Source: Rallus limicola (Eukaryota; Chordata; Aves; Gruiformes; Rallidae). Taken from it: a DNA stretch of 64,000 bases. The notes under the pieces were generated by a model. That model ran no database searches, was not told where the DNA came from, and saw only the letters and a program-made list of their open reading frames with translations. The position numbers and the translations under genes are program-made. Location: positions 7,569,990 to 7,633,989 of the forward strand of contig JAKCOZ010000011.1 of assembly GCA_022605955.1 (NCBI GenBank), written 5' to 3'. Shown here one piece after another: positions 34,101-46,530 of this stretch (within the stretch, counting starts at the first letter, position 1; every line of letters begins with the position of its first letter).

Positions 34101-37100
34101 GACCCTTACAACTTCAATATTAATTTATCACTTCAGCTCTCACTCAGAAAAGGAAAACCAAATGCCAGGCTGTGGGTACTAGCAAAGACTGGCCTGCACT
34201 TGGATGCTGAACTCTTCGGTGCTAGCAAGATTCATACACAAGAAGAGATAAGGAGTAACTTCTATAGAGGTGACAAAGGTGAGGACTTTGGAGATGAAAG
34301 GCACCAAAAACTCCTTTAATTTTCAGATCATTCTAACAGAAGTCACAAAATAATCTGTAGCTGCAAAATCATGAACACTAATTAGTTTTGAGGCACAGCA
34401 TGCAGTTGCACTGTGCCCTGTGTCACATTTATAAAGCATCTTTGCCACAGGCCCAGTGGTGGCTCAAAACACACACACCATTAAGTTCTTTTGCCTCTGC
34501 AGTTACAAGGCAACTAATGACAAAGTGCCCTTTGAAACAGGATGAATACACTGATAGAAGGTCAGCAATGAACTTATTTTTATTGCTATGACCACTTTAT
34601 GAATAAAAGCAAAAATAAAATATGATGCTAGAACCACATGGCGTGAGGAATTGAGGCTGAAAGATGAAAAAATTCACAATCAAGGCACCCTTGCCTTCAG
34701 AAGTTCACAATTCTAAATCACATTGCAAAGGTTTCTCTCAGAAGAGAGAGTTGGTTCTGAGACAAACAGCTAAAGCAATATTTACTGCCCTGCACTGAGC
34801 TAATCAACGCAAGTCTCTTCCCCAGACCTTGAGTTCATCACTGTTTCATACATACAAATGGGAACTCTATCAGCTTTTTTAACTGTTTTGCAGTTTTATT
34901 TTACACAAGAGTACAGCCATGCTTCTGTTTTTCCCATAGCAACAGCAATAGATTCAGATCTTGACAAGGAAACAAAAAAAATCAATTCTTCCATATCATC
35001 AATATTTTCAGGAAACAGGTCTCACTCATCCCAAGAGGAATTTGATTAGGGATGTCTTGAAACCTCTCCAGATTTCTTCCTATCTGAGCACTACACTTCC
35101 ACCTAAGAAAAATGGGGGAAAATATCTCCTTGATGAAATGTATAAAGGTGGCCATGTTCAGAACACCCAAAAGGGATCTGTCAAGGCTCATGGTTGTTCC
35201 ACTCCACTGACTTTAGGTATCTCGGTACCCTCTCCTATTTAAACATTCTTGCACCCTGGACATCTAAAGGAGTGTTGTGAGACCACACACACCTCTTTGG
35301 ATGGTGGCTGAGCACATTGCAAGGTACCAGTCTAAGGTAGAGAGATATTTTTTACATTCATTGTTGTGGTTTTTTACTTGCCTTTTACCCCTGGCTCTGC
35401 GATGAGCACGCTAATCAAAACAACACGCTTCTGTCCTCACAGACATGCTGTTAATGCACTCTTTGAAGAGCACTCCAGCACTCCCATGACCTTGCAAAGA
35501 GGGAGGAGGAGTTGTTGCAAGACATGGTAGAGTTCTACAGGCACTTGGCACACAGCTTGAGGAAAGGAAGCCCGAGGGAGCAGTATCTGCAGAGCAATGC
35601 CTCATTATTACCCATTGCTCCCATGAAACCAGAGCATGTCACCATGTCATTAATGGTGAAACCGTTCACTGAAGGACTTGAAGGTGGCTATCACCCTTCA
35701 TTTTGCCTTTTGATTATTTTCGGAGTGCCTGATCCCACCAGCCTGGAGGATTTTTGCAATCTACCTCTGCTCATCCACAGGAAAAGAATAGATGGAAAGG
35801 CATTAATCTTTGAGTGCTGTGAAGAAAGCAACACATGCACATCAGCTTCTTCCTCCTTCCCCTCTCTCCCTCCTCTCTCAGCCCCAAGACATTCTTGGAA
35901 TACAAAATGCCTTCTTTTTCCCCTCAGGGCTACACAAATGCTGGCTACAACTTCTGGCAAGCGCTCACCAGACTGGCAGGACCCAGGTCCCATCAGGGGC
36001 CCCAGTGAAAAAGTCAACATGACACACAGAAAGTGAAAACAGGACTTTCAGCTCCTCAACTACTTAAGTGAAAAGAAAATCTCCAGTGACCACTTCTATA
36101 ACAAGCCAGGTTCCCTTAACTGGGCCAGCTACTGCTCAGGAACAGAAGTCTCACCTAATGTTCAGGACCACCAGCTAGAAGGTGGTGTTGAATAGCTCTG
36201 TGTTATTGCTGTGTTGCTCTGCTACCATTATGTGGGCCGTAGCACAGCCTCAGTGCCAGACATCAGATGGTTGGTAGGAACTGCTCAGACCATCTAATAT
36301 CACTTCTGTGCCACACACTTCCCATCAGTGAACTGAATTGGCCATAGCTAAGCTATTTGTAAATATGGACTCAAGGGACTCTGTGTCCCAAACCTCTTGT
36401 TCCTGTCACCTTCTCCTCTCCACTAGGAACTCCAGATGACAACTACATCTCTATCCCCCCAGCCTTCCGATGGTGCTGCCTGTCCCATCACTGCGTCATC
36501 CCTTCTCCTGCCATGCAGGTCCCCCTGCGCAGGGAAACTTGGGATCCTGCCACCTGGAAAGAGGCAGAACTGGAAGTGGGAAGGCAATTTCAGAGGGAAC
36601 AGGAGGTTTTCTCTCCCAGCTGCTCCCTATGTGTGGGGCAGAGGCTGCATAGGATGTGTAGACACATGTGTTTGGGGCAGGACAGTCTCACCAAGGAGCA
36701 AAAGCTCATTCTCTAGTGAACCCCAGCCCTCAGAAAGTTGGCTAGGAAGAGACTCAGCTTCACCACCCTCATCTGCTAAGGCATCCAGCATCACTGACTG
36801 GTACTCTGTCAGAGACCCAGAAGCTTGCAGAGATGCTGCTAGAGTAGAGGAAGCATCAGGGGAGTCTCAAAAGTACAAAAAGACTGTGAGTTGCACCTTT
36901 CAGGAGCTTGCCAGACAGCATTCAACCTTCCCTCCCAGGAAAAGCACTTCCCAGGAAGTACTGTCTGGTGAGCTCCTTAGTCTTCAGATTGCATCATTAG
37001 CAATCACTTTTTCTTGGTTTCATTCAGTTCTCATAAGAAAACTTGTCATTTCCAGATTGCTTATAGTTCCAGGAGAAAAAAAATCTATGCGGTTTTTGGA

Positions 37101-40100
37101 TGCAAAGTCACAGTTTCTGACTCACATGGGTTTGCCTGAGCCCCCTCAAACTTCTTATCTTAATGATTCCTTTGAAAATATACCAGAAATACACAGATGC
37201 TTTATGGGCACTGTGCTCACACTGGGTCTTGGACACCTAGGACAGTGATGGACTGAACCAGCAACACACACAGATACTGCTGGGTCTGTTACTTTTGAGT
37301 GATGCAGAACAAGTTCCAGAAAGGAAAGCAATTCATACAAAGAGGGGTTCAGAAAAAGCACTGGATGCCTTGAAGCTCTGCTGTTCCTGGGTGGTCTAGA
37401 GGCTCTAAAAATGCAGGAGCTGGAGAAAGAACTCCTTCTATCCCCTCTAAACAATTCATTCATTTAAACAAAAGTCCCCTTAGACTGAGAATGAAGCGAA
37501 AACCTTTCCACATAAAAGGTTGTTTTAAAGGCCTTTGCAGGAAATGGAACATACAAATTACTGCTGTTTTAAAACCCAAAGGATGTTTTTCCAGCATGGC
37601 ACCACATCCCCAGAAAACTGCTGCGGGGAGCTTATGTTTCACTCACGATACAGAATAACAGCAGACTGCAACACAACCAGAAAATAAACAAGCCAGGGCA
37701 GTGCCCTGCCAGAAACTGTAAAGACAGATGCCTCTTTGCTTAAATGTCCTACTTCAGGGGGTTTTTTTAATCCCACTTTCTATCACATCATTACAGTTTA
37801 TATTTCTTCATGAAGTCATAACAGAAAGGGAAAGGTGTTTTCTCATAGCTCAGAGAAAGAAATTTGACTTTGTTCCCATCTGCTGTCACTATTTGTCCTC
37901 AGAAAGTCTTGGTCCAAAAAACATAAGCTTATTATTCAGGAGAAATGATCGAGGTCCTCAGGAGGTGCCAAAGTGACAAGGCTTGCATTTGGCAAAGGAT
38001 GTAAAGCCCTGGCTCAAGGCTGCGTTTACCCTGTTCGAGCTCAGCCTCAACACGAGGATTTTCTTTCCCTTGCAGTCACCCATCTTTGCTCAGAACAATG
38101 TCCTTCAACAGGAAAAAAATTGGAGAACTGGGTTTTAACTTTTCCTTTTCAACTCCAAATCCATGGGTTGTTCAACAGGAAAACAGCTGATGAACTGCTG
38201 AAAGCCAAGACCCCTTCCAGTGCTGTGGAAAATGTAGAGGTTCCTCAGCAGCCAGTGGAAAACAGGTAGCACAGGTCTCCAGCCGGGTAGGAGAGACTGA
38301 GTGGGAGGAGAGATCAGCCATGGGAATGTGGTCTGCCACAATTTACAGTCAAAGTTGGACAGAGTAGGTAGGAAACAGGAGGAGAACACTGATTACTCAG
38401 CAGGAGAGTGATGTAGGAGGGACTAGGACATCTCGGAGAAAGTTGTTTCCAAACAATGATGGATTGGGAATTATCACAATAATATATCACCCTCCATTCA
38501 TTAAAATTTCCTCTAGAAATATAGCTGATAAGAAAACATGAAATTAAAAAACAACCAACCAAAAAAAATAAAAAGTCCAAGCAATTTTATATTATTGCAA
38601 AGCACTTTACTTAGACACATTTACTGAAAAATGGAAAAAAATAAAATGTGCTTGGGTTTGCTTAGGTCTTGGAAGGAAATGCTGAGGTTTTAGTTTTATT
38701 TATTCTTTTTGTCATTGGGATGGAAAGTAAAAAGAAAACAGGTTAAACAAAAAATCAGGTAGTGATTTTCTTGAATTAAAAATACATCCATATTCTGAAA
38801 TATTCTCTGGACTATTCTGACAGCACTCAGTGATTTACAAAGCAACCATGTCTTCGCAAGCATTCAAGTGCACTGTGATGCCATCACTGACACATACATC
38901 TAGATGGGCAACTTACCACCAGTTTATTCCCACACCCTAAATCAGTGACTTCTCCAGCACTAGGAAATGACACTCTCCCTTGGGAACTGGTCCCAGAAGA
39001 GCAGGCCAGCAAGTCTTAGTGATGGACATCACAGACACCAGGGCCATGCTCATGGTCTTGACCACAGTGCTCCAGTACTATGTCAACAATCTTTTGCCAG
39101 CATAGGGTGGCTCTGTTCCCTTAGTTGAAACGTCGGTACTAGGAAACTTTGGTGAGGACAGGCCTGGCAACAGGACTCCCTTGTTCCCCACCACCAACCT
39201 GCCAAGGGCTCTTATCATATGGAGCACCTCCTCTCCTTCTGGGGATGTTCTGGGGGTGTTCTGTCCACTTGTGTGCTGACAGAAGGAAAAGAGAATCAGT
39301 GTTGACATCCATCCAACCTGCCTATGGAGCAGTGCTGGCCATGTTTCCAGGCATTTGACTGAGGAATGTATCTCATATCTCTCCAGCAAGCAGAGACCTC
39401 CCAAGGGAAATCATGGGCCAGTTGCACTCTTTTAGCCTTGAAAACAAAACTGAGTCCATCCATCCTTCTGGAGAAGCTCACACATGATCTGGTAGGCTTT
39501 CATGATGTGAGCAAGTGACCACCAGCATGTGCTTCCCAGAGCATCCACCGCACATACATGTCTGAGGTGGTCATGGTTCAGCCAACACACACCTCTCATT
39601 GAGTGACCCAGGCCTCTCTGATGCAGTACTCCAAATGGTGCTACTTGCACTGCCTGGAATAGGTCCATTTAGTGGTGGGCAGTTGAACCCACCCCACCCC
39701 AAACCCCCAAGTAACTCATTTGCTTAAATGGTATTGAACCCCCACATCCAGAGCAAGCAAATACCTTCACACCAGGGGTGCAGCAAATGCACGCTTATCG
39801 CAATATAAAGGTTCAGTGTAACAAACCAAAACCATTGCTGCCTTTTTGGTGACTTATACCTAAGTGTGAGAGTCCTTGAGAACTCCACTGAAACAGGCTA
39901 ATAGACAAAGAGAAAAGGGAGGGGATTAGGTGAAGGGACAATCTGCACTGATCTAATCAGTTGGGCAAGGAAAGGCAAGCAACGCTGAGAATAATTTTTG
40001 GGGTATCTAAGGACACTAGAAACTCAAATCAGATTATTAAAAACTCTCTGTGATAGAGACCTCAGTAATGATTGCAAGCAGAAGGATTTCTGGGCCAGTC

Positions 40101-43029
40101 TAAGATGATTAATTGCTTGTGATGCCTCCAGAAACTGAAGTGAACCCGTGCAGCATGAGAGGAAATTCAGATTCCCCACAGCACCACAAGCATATGCTTT
40201 ACATCCTGGCAGCACAACAGCTCAGCAAGCTTGCTGTATTTGCGTAGCCCCTGGGGCGCTGGGAAAGATGGCAAGCAAGGGGTTAAGTAGTGGCACTGAG
40301 GTTTCTGGAAGGGAAAGGCACGCCTCATTAACCGGCTGGAATTCATCGAGGATATGAACCCAGGGCGGACATGGGAAAGGCAGCAAACTCCGTATTACCA
40401 AGATTTTCAGGGTACATTGAACACAGGTCTGCAAAAGAGGTCAGTGCTGATGGACTGGATGATAGCAAGAGGCGAAAACGGCCCTGAGAAGTCAAGGGCG
40501 ATGGGGAGTGATTATGAGAGCATAGCGGGTTTCTAACTGGAACAACTTGCCTCTCTGCAGTTTCTCCATACGCAGCTGTGACTTCTGTAACCTGCTCCAT
40601 CTGTCCCACCAGGCAGGAGGGTAGCACCATGCTTTTGACTCTTGGGAAGTCTGACCCATCATTTCCATGTGTTCAGCTTCTTCCAGGAAAAGGACACGTA
40701 ATTTTCTGACCAGTCACGTTCATTTAGAAAGCTAACATGCCACAAGTTATCGAACTGTAGTTCAGTGACTCTGTGGTTGCTAGCTCAAGTATCCTGTAAT
40801 TTGTAGAAGTGTGAAAGTATCCATTTACATAGCACAGGCACTTTGCTTCCAGAGACTCACTTGCCATCAGCTTGAGGCTAGCAGACAGCACACAATAACA
40901 GCAATGCTGTTTTAATCTCCTTTATAATAACAAGTAGTTCCCCTTATTACCAACTGGCCAAGCAGCCTCTGTTATCCTCTGACATAAAATTGTAAACTGA
41001 GGCGTAAAGAATAGATTCACACAGGAAATGGCCTCAGGGTCTTTTCATCCAGAAGGTCATCAATTAGGAAATTCACCCATGAAACAGGAAAAGTTGATTC
41101 TAACTAACTCCTTTATCCATCTAGGGGAAATTGGATAGTCTTATTCTGGAAACAGTACCTCATTTTAATGTAAAAATTAAGCATGGAAGTAAGAGAGCAG
41201 AGCTATGCATAACCTTCTACAAGAGGGATTCACATAGCACAGTAGAAAAATACATATTGTCTGCTCACTGCCTCAACAAATGCTTAAATGTTTCACGTGA
41301 CACGGTGAGTATAACACAGAAGATTGAAAATGGACAATTCCAAAGGTCTGCATGCTTATAATACTCTTTTGTAGGGTGAGATGTGTGGATTTGACCCCCT
41401 CCCACAGGGAACCCAGCTCTTCTATACTCCAAGAGAGTGGTTTTGCTCTGTTGGTTTATAGAGCTAAAGGCTAACCACCAACTCTTGCCCCACAAATCTT
41501 GATTATGATTTCCCCCTCCCCAGAACGAAGTATTCAGCACTTTTGGGACAAATCCAGAAATAATTACAGAATGACTTAAAGTCTTTTACTTACAGTAGCA
41601 AAAATTATTGTGTTTTTTTCTTTAATCAAAGCCTTTTTGGAAATCCATGGCCCTGAGAAAAGAAGGAGCTAGAAGGACCGCAAAACACTGTGTGTGCTGG
41701 GAAGAGGGTCAGTCTGTGACATCTTATTACCTAGGGCAAGGCTGAGCTGAGTTTGTTTGCTCACCTCTGAAAAGCCACGTCCACAACCTTTTCTACTACA
41801 AGCTTCAGCTAGAAGCTTTACAGCAGCATCTGCAATGCTAAGGGAGCACTGTTCATCCACTCATAACTTGGGTTCAGTTGTGATTTACATTTGAAGCGGG
41901 TATTTTAATCCCTCGGTTATGCTCAGACTTACCACACTTGCTCTTTCCTCGGGTCAGAAATTTCATTTGGGAAAATGAGGTACATAAATCCATTAACAGC
42001 ATTTTTGTAACCAGCTCTGCAATCTATCCCCCAGGACATTGGACTCTCAGTCTCAAAATGCACTGTCCCTTAATCACTGGGGTTGTGGGACTGTCTCTTG
42101 TTAGAGGGGAAAACACGTGGCCAACAAGGCTGATCTGACTGACCTCATCCTGTCATTTTGCTCCTTGACACCCTCGGCAGAGCCCATTCAACCTTCCAGC
42201 TAAAGCACAGCACCTGGCAACACCCCAGGTTTGGGATCTACCTCCTGCTTTATTTCTAAACATCAGCTGCAAAATTATATCCCAGGCCAGTACTGAGTCT
42301 TTCCATTTGAACCTTCATAGGTCCAGGAGCACTCATACTGCCTTCCCAGGCAACGCCACCTCTCGTGAGCCCACTGACATCACCAACACCACCAGTTGCA
42401 GTTACTCAACTTTGCTCTCCCCCTGCAAGAGCCTGGAGAAGTAGTTGTGGGCACTTCAAACACAGCTTTCCTCAGCCAGAGGAGTCTCACAGTGACCCCA
42501 AAGAGCAATAAGAAGAAATTTGGTATCATGGTGCTGTCCCATTGTAGAGACTTGAAAAACACCAAGCTTCACAACTGATGTAAACTGACGCTTAGGAGTG
42601 ACTAACAAGCACATAGTGAGTAGAGTGATGATATCCCATTGAACAGTCTATTAGAGAACCAAAGTAGCGCAAAAATACATTTTTACCTTTTTTTGGGGGG
42701 GGTCATTTAGCATTTGTTTCTGTCTCAGGTATGACTTGAGTCTGGAAGACAGACTCAACGCATCATGAAATCCCTGGCACTCTTTGCTTTGGTGCAGCTA
42801 GGCTTTGGAATGGCCCCTTGAGAACCAACCTGTTGCTAGGCTGCTCCAGCCTGTTTGAAGCACAGAAGTGGAGTGATGAGCTGGAGCCAAAGGCAAAGTT
42901 ACTTCCAGGTTCCTGCAGGCAGAAGACATCAGCCTCGATTGCCAGCAGAGGTGTGCCACTCTTCCAAAGCATCTCCCTCAAACAACACCTATGTCAAAAG
43001 TGAGGATGCAAATTCAAATGTATTGAAGC
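31173..43029. other. Intergenic, about 12 kb, no gene recognised
   Basis: This lies downstream of the EVA1A 3' end. No exon with both splice signals and protein-like content was found. The 270-codon plus frame at 36436-37248 is the longest and looks like chance. A CpG-richer patch lies at 40240-40520. Confidence 0.45.
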
Positions 43030-43038
43030 AAACCAGAG

Positions 43039-43128
43039 TTTATTTAGCATTTATTACCCATTCTGCTGCCATATGTGGCCTCTTCTGTGTCCACATTCCT
43101 CTGGTAAACATAGACCTTTTATTTTATT
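43039..43128 (-). terminator. Cluster of four poly(A) signals
   Basis: AATAAA on the minus strand (tttatt on plus) occurs at 43039-43044, 43050-43055, 43118-43123 and 43123-43128. These are about 1 kb past the EVA1A stop, a plausible main cleavage region. Confidence 0.5.
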
Positions 43129-43237
43129 ATTTTTTTAATAAAATATATAAAACATTGTGCATTGCTATCCATAGGAAAACTGTAGTTTAACAACAAAACC
43201 AGAAAAGAATAAGGCACATTCCTGTGCAGCATCTTCA

Positions 43238-43252
43238 AATATATATATATAT
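43238..43252. repeat. Short (AT)n microsatellite
   Basis: About seven AT units lie just past the distal poly(A) cluster and are followed by an A-rich run. Confidence 0.6.
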
Positions 43253-43957
43253 TTAAAACAAAACAAAAAAAAAACCCTTTTCAACCTCTTTGAGGTTGTT
43301 AACTTCTCACCAGTCACTGACACATCTCTTATATTACCATAATTTCACTGTTGGAGGTGGGTTGGGTTTAACAGGGGCCAGCAGGGAGAATAGACTCAAA
43401 AAATAAAATAGGATTTTATCCCTGAGGTGTCAGTAAAAAAAAAATGTTCCTATTGAAAAAGGAAGATGAAAAGACAGCCATAAATAACTGAATACACTAT
43501 GGCAAACATCCAAGCACCGAGATGATATCATGATGGAAGAATCCTCCTCCCTCCCCATCCCCCAGTTCTTAACAAGTCATATTTGCCATTGGGTTTTAAT
43601 TAGGTTAATCTCATGGCTTCTGAAGTCACAAGACAATCAGTCAGGATGCACTTCCCCCTCTCTTCCTGAATCATCTCTTCAGATTGGTCGTTTGGTTCAT
43701 AACTCTCCCACAGTCCTCAGGAAAGGGAAACCAAAAGTTCCTAAACGAACACAGAAACCTGGACAACTTCTGTCCACAGCCAAGAGAGCAGTGAGTGCTG
43801 CAACATGCCAGAGTCCACGTCCTGCACAGGAGGACAGTAATTGTCACCTTCCTGCCTGCTGCTAAAGAGGAAGTTGGCAAACACATCTGCTGTAACCAGG
43901 AAGTGTCCATGAAGAGGGGTGATAGCAATATGTTAGGGAGGAGGAGACGTGGAAAGC

Positions 43958-43963
43958 TTTATT
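43958..43963 (-). terminator. Proximal poly(A) signal for EVA1A
   Basis: GCAATAAAGC on the minus strand lies about 140 bases after the EVA1A stop. It could give a short-3'-UTR transcript. Confidence 0.4.
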
Positions 43964-44104
43964 GCTGTCCATCCGCATGGCTCCAGGTAGCACACCCAAA
44001 ACGAAAAAGGAGAGACATCCACATAATATTCCTTCCCCCCCTTTGCTCTGTCACACGTGGAGGAGCCCCAGGATGCCGGGCAGGACAGTTGGACCACCCA
44101 TCAC

Positions 44105-44475
44105 TTAGTAGTAACGGTTGAGGCTCCGGGTCCCTGGGATGTCTGGCTGGCCGTTCATCCAGATCTCCCGGATGATGCGCTCCCGCTCCTCCAGCCGCTG
44201 AGCTCGCTCCAGCTCCTCCGCCGAAGTGAAGACGTTCATGTTCAAAGTCCTCTCAAACCTGCGGTGCCTGCGAGCAGACAGGTCAGAAGTGGTGTCCGAG
44301 TCGTCGTCGCTGTCGCTGCTGTCGCTGTCACTCTCCCGCTCCCGAGGAGGTTTCTTCACTGAGGAGCGCTTGCAGTCCGTCCGGCAGGACACCCGTAGCA
44401 CCAGGGCCAGCAGGGTCAAGACGAGTCCGATGCACACGCCGGAGACAAAATACAGAGCAGCCCGCTCAGGGTTTT
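44105..44475 (-). CDS. EVA1A last coding exon (transmembrane and FAM176 domain)
   Basis: The acceptor is ...CTTTCCCCCTTCAG followed by AAAACCCTGAG. The exon is entered in phase 1, since G from the previous exon plus AA makes GAA. It encodes 123 residues to a TAA stop (44105-44107). The peptide starts ENPERAALYFVSGVCIGL, a single membrane segment, about residues 30-52 of the canonical protein. Next comes a Cys/Arg stretch (RVSCRTDCKR), then an acidic Ser/Asp tract (SDSDSSDSDDDSD). The conserved tail contains RRHRRFERTLN, FTSAEELERAQRLEERERII and GTRSLNRYY, the diagnostic C terminus of EVA1A (FAM176A/TMEM166). The family protein sits in ER and lysosomal membranes and promotes autophagy and cell death. 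With the upstream start exon it gives 147 residues, close to the 152 of human. The exon is CpG-rich compared with its surroundings. Confidence 0.96.
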
Positions 44476-45603
44476 CTGAAGGGGGAAAGGAAATGGTTTG
44501 TTAGGAACAACTCAAGAACACAACACACACGGCTCCTCTGTGCATGCACTCTGGCCAGGCAGAGTTTGTAATGGATGTTCCTTCGCCTCCCACCCTCCCA
44601 GGAATCAGGAAGGAGAATTTAAACAGTGGCTTTGCTGCCAAAGGCATTTGCCCACATGCAGAGAACGTGGGCTAGCTGCAGTCGTGCCTTGGAGTTGTCT
44701 GAAAGGGGAAGGAGCAGCCCGCAGAATTAAATGCTAATTCCAGCGGCTGCCCGAGCGGGGTTGACACCAGGGTGCCGCACCCCCAGCAGCAACCTAGTTC
44801 ATCTCTCTGTCACATCAATTATCATCGTACGAGGCATAAAGATGATTACAAAGCTTTATACACTCTCTGTGCTGAAATGGGAAGCCTTGCAGCATGGAAA
44901 AACGCATGTTATTTATTCATGGGTTCCATTTGCTTATCTAAGGCAAGCATGCTGGCTTCCCGCCCAGACCACCACAATGTATACCTGTGCTATGCAAGCA
45001 TCGCTGGAGTCAGTGCCTTAACAGGATGAAGCCTGCCTAGCCACATTTCAGAGGTGGTATAACAAGACTCCAAAGGATCCACGGTGCTTTTTAAACTAGG
45101 TCATCTTGTTTATTTACTATCTTATCTTCTCTTTTTTGTTTGTTTGTTTCATGGGACTACTTAGAAGCATAATGATGATAAGAGTTGTTACTGCATTTCC
45201 CCTGGGCTGAATCATCTTGGTTTATAGGCATAGTGAATGGGTGAAGGAGAACCGAGGAGTGTCAAGGCCAGATCTACTCCACCACATCTGTTGGGAGTCC
45301 TGAGCCCAAGGAGTCAGATCCTCAGATGAGTCTTATTCCCTTGAACTCAGCGATGGAGCTGTAACGATTCCTGCCAGCTGAGAGGCCAACATTCAGTCCC
45401 TTAAGATCTCTGTAACTAAAAGGCTCCACTCTGTCTTCAGTTCCCCCCACAGTGCTTTTAGAAACTGCCCTCTCCAGATGATTTCCTTAAAGCGGAGTTT
45501 GCAGAGGGTGATCTGGAAACCGTTTGGAGATACTAGAAACTCAACAGGACAAGACCCTGCCCTAAGTTCAGAACTAACTCTGAATTTTAATTTAACCATG
45601 CTC
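44476..45603 (-). other. EVA1A intron (3' part of the 8.1-kb intron)
   Basis: This is intron 44476-52538, continuing below. No coding exon or repeat is recognised in this section. Confidence 0.7.
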
Positions 45604-45672
45604 TGAGCAAGGAGTTGGACCAGGTGACCCCTGGAGTCCTTTTCCAGCCTAAATTATTCCCTGATTCTGTGG
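45604..45672 (+). mobile_element. CR1 LINE short 3' remnant
   Basis: The sequence gagcaaggagttggaccaggtgacccctggagtccttttccagcctaaattattccctgattctgtgg is a diverged CR1 terminus, antisense to EVA1A. Confidence 0.7.
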
Positions 45673-46213
45673 CAAGAGCCCAAAGTCTGACCTGTTCACA
45701 GTTTAATGCAATGCATAGTTCAGTGCCTGGAGAAGGCATGGAAAAGTTACAGGGACAAAATGCCTTTATACTCTCCACTTGTATTCTACCAAATTAATCT
45801 CAAAGGTGACAAGCCAAAGTAGAGGGAGATGTCATGATAGTCTGAAATTTGGGTAATAAAACATGAGACATGCTAGTGGTTGGTGTGAATGGTATGGGGA
45901 AAAAACCAGACTGAAGAGAGACTGCATAAAAAGAGGGGAAAACTGTGCCAGATATATTAGACAGGTTCCAAAAAAGAAAGAGGAGAGAAAAACAGCAATA
46001 GTTGGAAAGTCAAGTGAGATCAAACCCAGAGGTTTTAAATGCAGATATTTTGACAAGAGTGAGACAGCAAACATCCAAAGGTAAAAGAGAAGATATCAGA
46101 GCAGGCACGAAGGATGTGTGAGGCAGTCTGGCTAAGTGAAATCCCGGCTCCAATGAAGCTGGTAGCAACTCTAAACTCATCGGTCAGAACAGTTATAAAC
46201 ATATTTTTAATGT

Positions 46214-46530
46214 TCATAAATATGTAAAGGGTTAAAAGTCAGGAGGAGGGATCCAGGCTCTTCTCAGGGATGGCCAGTGATAGGACAAGGGGAAATGGGT
46301 GCAGCTGAAGCATTGGAAGTTCCATGTGAATGTCAGGAGGAACTTGTTCACTGTGAGGGTGACAGAGCCCTGGGACAGGCTGCCCAGAGAGTGGAGTCTC
46401 CTTCTCTGGAGACATTCAAACCCACCTGGATGCGTTCCTGTGTGTCTGGGTGATCCTGCTCTGGCAGGGGGGTTGGAGTAGATGATCTTTTAAGGTTCCT
46501 TCCAACTCCTAACATTCTGTGATTCTGTAA
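46214..46530 (+). mobile_element. CR1 LINE 3' fragment inside EVA1A intron
   Basis: It has the same subfamily phrases as 19467-19820: cttctcagggatggccagtgataggacaagg, ttccatgtgaatgtcaggaggaac, tctggcaggggggttggagtagatgatc. It ends acattctgtgattctgt. It is antisense to EVA1A. Confidence 0.92.

Larger units (their letters stand above)
43030..44104 (-). other. EVA1A 3' untranslated region (probable)
   Basis: This lies between the EVA1A stop codon and a cluster of AATAAA hexamers on the minus strand. The extent is inferred from those signals. An earlier signal at 43958-43963 would give a 3' UTR of only about 150 bases. Confidence 0.55.

Noticed and set aside
36436..37248. 270-codon plus-strand open frame
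   Set aside because: No domain, no low-complexity-free conserved-looking segment and no splice or promoter context. Other frames of the same stretch are also open. Best read as a chance frame in DNA with few stops.
37973..38075. Acceptor-like tract ttttctttcccttgcag near 38075 (plus strand)
   Set aside because: The sequence after it is not protein-like and no partner donor or exon is seen.
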